A stretch of DNA of 64,000 bases from Bacteroidales bacterium UBA3844 (GTDB lineage Bacteria; Bacteroidota; Bacteroidia; Bacteroidales; Paludibacteraceae): NCBI GenBank assembly GCA_002392915.1, contig DGHQ01000048.1:271-64270 (forward strand), written 5' to 3'. The position numbers were made by a program, and so were the translations under genes. The notes under the pieces are model-generated. The model ran no database searches and had not been told where the DNA came from. It was given only the letters and a program-made list of their open reading frames with translations. This document shows positions 61,216 through 64,000 of the stretch, piece by piece. Position 1 is the stretch's first letter, and every line of letters starts with the position of its first letter.

Positions 61216-62526
61216 TTATCCGACACGTGATATGCGTGCGCCAAGAGCTTTCAATCTTTCGTCGATCTGCTCATATCCACGGTCGATCTGGTCGATGTTG
61301 GAGATTGTGCTTGTGCCGTCCGCACTTAAAGCGGCGATCAAAAGCGCGATACCAGCACGTATATCTGGCGACGACATCTTAGCTCCACGAAGTTTGCCTC
61401 CCTTGCCAAGACCAATCACTGTGGCACGGTGAGGATCGCATAAAATGATCTGCGCACCCATATCGATCAGTTTGTCGACGAAGAACAAACGGCTTTCAAA
61501 CATCTTCTGATGAATCAAGACGCTTCCTTCTGCCATGACAGCAACCACAAGGAATACAGATAGTAAGTCTGGAGTCAATCCAGGCCATGGAGCATCTGAA
61601 ATAGTAAGGATTCCGCCGTCTATGAATTTGTCTATCACCATTGGTGTAGAGCCATGCACAACGATGTCGTCTCCCACGATTTCCATATCCACACCTATTT
61701 TCTTGAATGCAGACGGGATGATTCCCAAATCTGGCATATTGACATTCTTGATTGTGATTTCCGACTTTGTCATAGCTGCCATACCGATGAAACTTCCTAC
61801 CTCGATCATGTCTGGAAGCAGACGGTGTGTGCATCCGTTAAGTTTGTCCACTCCTTCAATTGTGAGCAGGTTGGAACCTATACCTGAGATTTTAGCGCCC
61901 ATCTTCACAAGCATCTTGCAAAGTTGCTGCACGTATGGTTCACATGCCGCATTGTAGATAGTTGTGGTGCCTTTGGCAAGAGTCGCAGCCATCACTATGT
62001 TGGCGGTACCTGTCACAGATGCCTCCTCAAGAAGCATATATTTGCCGGTCAGACCATTTTTTGTGCCTACACGGTAGAGGCTGCCTTCCGCGTCGTAGTT
62101 GAATTCCGCACCAAGTTCGATCAAACCGTGGAAGTGGGTATCCAAGCGTCGTCTTCCTATCTTATCGCCTCCTGGCTGAGGGATGATAGCTTTTCCGAAG
62201 CGAGCCAAAAGAGGTCCGATAAGCATCACTGATCCACGGAGCATTGTGCATGATTTGGCAAACTCCTCAGTTTCAATATAGTTAAGATTTACATTTGAGG
62301 CACAGAAAATATAAGTGTCCTTGCTAATCTTTCTTACACTTACGCCAAGGTTGATTAGCAACTGAATTAGGTTGTTGACATCAAGGATATCAGGCACATT
62401 GCTGATTTCTATTTCTCCTTCAGAAAGCAATGTGGCGCAAATCACCTGTAATGCCTCGTTTTTTGCGCCAGCCGGTGTGATTTCACCGGATAGACGGTAG
62501 CCGCCTTCAATTACAAATTTTGCCAT
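61216..62526 (-). CDS. murA: UDP-N-acetylglucosamine 1-carboxyvinyltransferase MurA (Asp-type)
   Basis: Transfers enolpyruvate to UDP-GlcNAc, the first committed step of peptidoglycan precursor synthesis. It is 436 residues. The start is GGYRLSGEITPAGAKNEALQ. The active-site loop reads PQPGGDKIGRRRLDTHFHG: the usual catalytic Cys (E. coli Cys115) is Asp121. RGSVMLIGPLLARFG precedes it. Asp at this place is known to give fosfomycin insensitivity in other bacteria. The stop-start overlap with the flavin reductase gene (62526) shows tight coupling. Confidence 0.95.
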   Translation of the reverse strand: MAKFVIEGGYRLSGEITPAGAKNEALQVICATLLSEGEIEISNVPDILDVNNLIQLLINLGVSVRKISKDTYIFCASNVNLNYIETEEFAKSCTMLRGSVMLIGPLLARFGKAIIPQPGGDKIGRRRLDTHFHGLIELGAEFNYDAEGSLYRVGTKNGLTGKYMLLEEASVTGTANIVMAATLAKGTTTIYNAACEPYVQQLCKMLVKMGAKISGIGSNLLTIEGVDKLNGCTHRLLPDMIEVGSFIGMAAMTKSEITIKNVNMPDLGIIPSAFKKIGVDMEIVGDDIVVHGSTPMVIDKFIDGGILTISDAPWPGLTPDLLSVFLVVAVMAEGSVLIHQKMFESRLFFVDKLIDMGAQIILCDPHRATVIGLGKGGKLRGAKMSSPDIRAGIALLIAALSADGTSTISNIDQIDRGYEQIDERLKALGARISRVG

Positions 62527-63110
62527 TATTTAGTTCTTTGTTTTTTATTCTTTTTTCTTACAGACCATCCGAAAGTGCCGATCATCTCTCCGAGCGTATA
62601 GTATTCGCCATGTGAGTAAGCGATCAGGTCAGCTTTGTCAAGTTGGAATCTTCCTGTCTGATTATCAATATATTTGTCATCTGCCAACACATTCACCACG
62701 TCAGCGATAAACATGTCGTGGCTGCCAAGTTTCACAATTTCACGCACTTTGCATTCAATTGAAAGCGGAGATTCCTCTATGTAGACGGAATTGACCACCG
62801 CTGTTTTTTGGGGAGTCAGACGAGCCTCCTTGAATTTGTCGTGATCCCTACCCGACTTCACGCCGCACCAGTCTGTGGCTTTGGCAATTGACTTGGAAGT
62901 AAGGTTGATGACAAATTCCCCAGTACGCTTGATAATCTCGTAGCTGTGTCGCTCCGGACGAATCGAGACGTAGCACATAGGAGGATTAGTGCAAATGGTG
63001 CCCACCCAGCTTGCGGTGAATACGTTGTAGCTTTCAGCGTCGTCACCACAAGAAATCAGTGCGGCAGGCACTGGGTATATCATATTTCCTGGCTTGAATG
63101 TCAGTTTCAT
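62526..63110 (-). CDS. Flavin reductase-like FMN-binding protein
   Basis: A 194-residue split-barrel flavoprotein. Motifs: YPVPAALISCGDDAESYNVF, TASWVGTICTNPPMCYVSIR (FMN-binding), SYEIIKRTGEFVINLTSKSI and a C-terminal AYSHGEYYTLGEMIGTFGWS. It probably reduces or binds FMN with NAD(P)H; partner unknown. It overlaps pyrI and murA by one base at each end. Confidence 0.88.
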   Translation of the reverse strand: MKLTFKPGNMIYPVPAALISCGDDAESYNVFTASWVGTICTNPPMCYVSIRPERHSYEIIKRTGEFVINLTSKSIAKATDWCGVKSGRDHDKFKEARLTPQKTAVVNSVYIEESPLSIECKVREIVKLGSHDMFIADVVNVLADDKYIDNQTGRFQLDKADLIAYSHGEYYTLGEMIGTFGWSVRKKNKKQRTK

Positions 63111-63571
63111 TACAACACAACGATATCCTCAACGTCAACAGTCTTCTCGCAATAATGGCAGACGTATGTCTCTGCTGACGGGTGAAGCTGACGGAATTTA
63201 GTCTTCATTGGTTCGTTGTTTGTGATACATTTAGGGTTCAGGCATTTCACCACTCCAACAACCTCCTGTGGATAGTTCAAAGCCATTTTTTCCACCACCT
63301 TGTAATCACGGATAATGTTGATCTTTGCATGAGGAGCGATAAGAGCAACTTTGTTCACCTCTGTCTGTTCTAGGAATTTTTCAGAGATTTTAATGATAGC
63401 CTTCTTGCCGAGCTTGGCGCTGTCAAGGTTGTATCCGAAAGTTATCTGGCTGTGTGTATTCTTAAGGTTAAGAATAGCGATCACCTTGAAAAGCTTGTCT
63501 GAAGGAATATGGTCGATTACTGTACCCTCTTTAAGAGCGGCGACCTTTAATTCTTTATTGTCGATAGTCAT
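63110..63571 (-). CDS. pyrI: Aspartate carbamoyltransferase regulatory subunit
   Basis: The allosteric partner of PyrB, binding CTP/ATP. It is 153 residues. The start DNKELKVAALKEGTVIDHIP and DKLFKVIAILNL are typical. The zinc site is four Cys in VVKCLNPKCITNNEPM and ETYVCHYCEKTV. It is separated from pyrB by 12 nt. Confidence 0.96.
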   Translation of the reverse strand: MTIDNKELKVAALKEGTVIDHIPSDKLFKVIAILNLKNTHSQITFGYNLDSAKLGKKAIIKISEKFLEQTEVNKVALIAPHAKINIIRDYKVVEKMALNYPQEVVGVVKCLNPKCITNNEPMKTKFRQLHPSAETYVCHYCEKTVDVEDIVVL

Positions 63572-63583
63572 TGTAGCAAGAGA

Positions 63584-64000
63584 TTAAATTAAACCAAGAG
63601 CGTCACAAATCACTGCCTGACGGGCATACATCCCGTTTTTAGCCTGCTGGAAATAGTAAGCCTGTGGTGTATCGTCAACATCATTGGCGATTTCGCCGAC
63701 GCGAGGAAGCGGATGAAGGACCTTCATGTTTGGACGGGTGTTCTCTAGCATTGAAGCGCAAAGAGTGTACACGTTCTTTACTCTTTCGTATTCCATAAGG
63801 TCGGAGAAACGTTCCTTCTGCACTCTTGTCATATATAATATATCGGTATTGCCAATCACATCCTGTGACAATTCCTTCAAATCTTGGAAAGGAATATTGT
63901 TTTCCTTGCAGAACAACTTATATTTCTCAGGCATTGCCAACTCTATAGGAGCGACGAAATTAAAAGTTGGAGAGAAGTGTGACATTGCCATAATAAGCGA
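63584..64000 (-). CDS. pyrB: Aspartate carbamoyltransferase catalytic subunit (partial)
   Basis: The C-terminal ~139 residues of ATCase, cut by the window edge. Motifs seen: ADDLS-like region MSHFSPTFNFVAPIELAMPE, DILYMTRVQKERF, VLHPLPRVGEIANDVDDTPQ and AYYFQQAKNGMYARQAVICD. The start lies beyond the window end. It forms the first step of pyrimidine synthesis after carbamoyl phosphate, with pyrI following. Confidence 0.95.
   Translation of the reverse strand, partial: SLIMAMSHFSPTFNFVAPIELAMPEKYKLFCKENNIPFQDLKELSQDVIGNTDILYMTRVQKERFSDLMEYERVKNVYTLCASMLENTRPNMKVLHPLPRVGEIANDVDDTPQAYYFQQAKNGMYARQAVICDALGLI

Noticed and set aside
1..64000. tRNA or rRNA genes
   Set aside because: Intergenic regions were read on both strands; no cloverleaf with GGTTCRANNCC-type T-loop or rRNA-like stretch was found. 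A covariance search (tRNAscan-SE, Infernal) would settle it.

Overview
The window is a chromosomal piece of a Bacteroidota genome, most likely order Bacteroidales. The evidence is a SusD-type lipoprotein, a hybrid two-component sensor (HTCS), several exported proteins with C-terminal tails resembling type IX secretion (T9SS) sorting domains, Bacteroidota-type promoter boxes (TAnnTTTG), DUF349 and DUF2851 proteins, and menaquinone genes. Genus cannot be fixed from sequence alone. All identifications come from reading motifs; no database search was run.

Layout. 1-2,040: GH5 cellulase and a GC-rich hairpin repeat array. 2,060-10,440: PBP1A, two small exported proteins, a DUF349 protein, an RluB-type pseudouridine synthase with a long Gly/Asn/Arg-rich head, and a LysM glucosaminidase. 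10,600-17,320: LRR surface protein, small ORF, a three-gene exported-protein/ApbE operon, and DprA. 17,440-22,760: membrane protein, CrcB, aspartate kinase and a divergent aspartate aminotransferase. 22,900-31,150: an AT-rich accessory stretch with a frameshifted transglutaminase-like gene, an exported orphan Rhs tip with a lipoprotein partner, TerB-like and DUF2207-like membrane proteins, and tandem lipoproteins with decaying copies. 31,270-36,300: DUF2851, a GxxExxY protein followed by a tandem structured element, a polyprenol-phosphate glycosyltransferase and dihydroorotase. 36,420-39,990: HTCS. 40,125-50,700: a defence operon, hsdM, AlbA_2 ATPase, hsdS, Septu-like ptuA and ptuB, hsdR. 50,750-53,990: CCA-adding-type enzyme and an orphan SusD. 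54,000-55,370: a REP-associated tyrosine transposase (RAYT) between arrays of its probable hairpin repeats. 55,410-64,000 (minus strand): MBL hydrolase, then pyrB, pyrI, flavin reductase, murA, menB, menC and an SNF2 helicase.

Four places merit most attention. (1) The RAYT with a two-hairpin repeat family at four sites, where stem sequences vary but pairing is kept. (2) A GxxExxY PD-(D/E)XK-like gene followed within 30 nt by a tandem ~235-bp element that can fold as a nested four-rung ladder with side hairpins. (3) An ApbE flavin transferase directly downstream of a Tp47-like exported protein carrying a flavinylation-like TSAT motif. (4) A Septu-like pair embedded inside a type I restriction operon, next to a recombination scar. 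The exported Rhs-tip/lipoprotein pair is a fifth candidate, as a toxin-immunity module.
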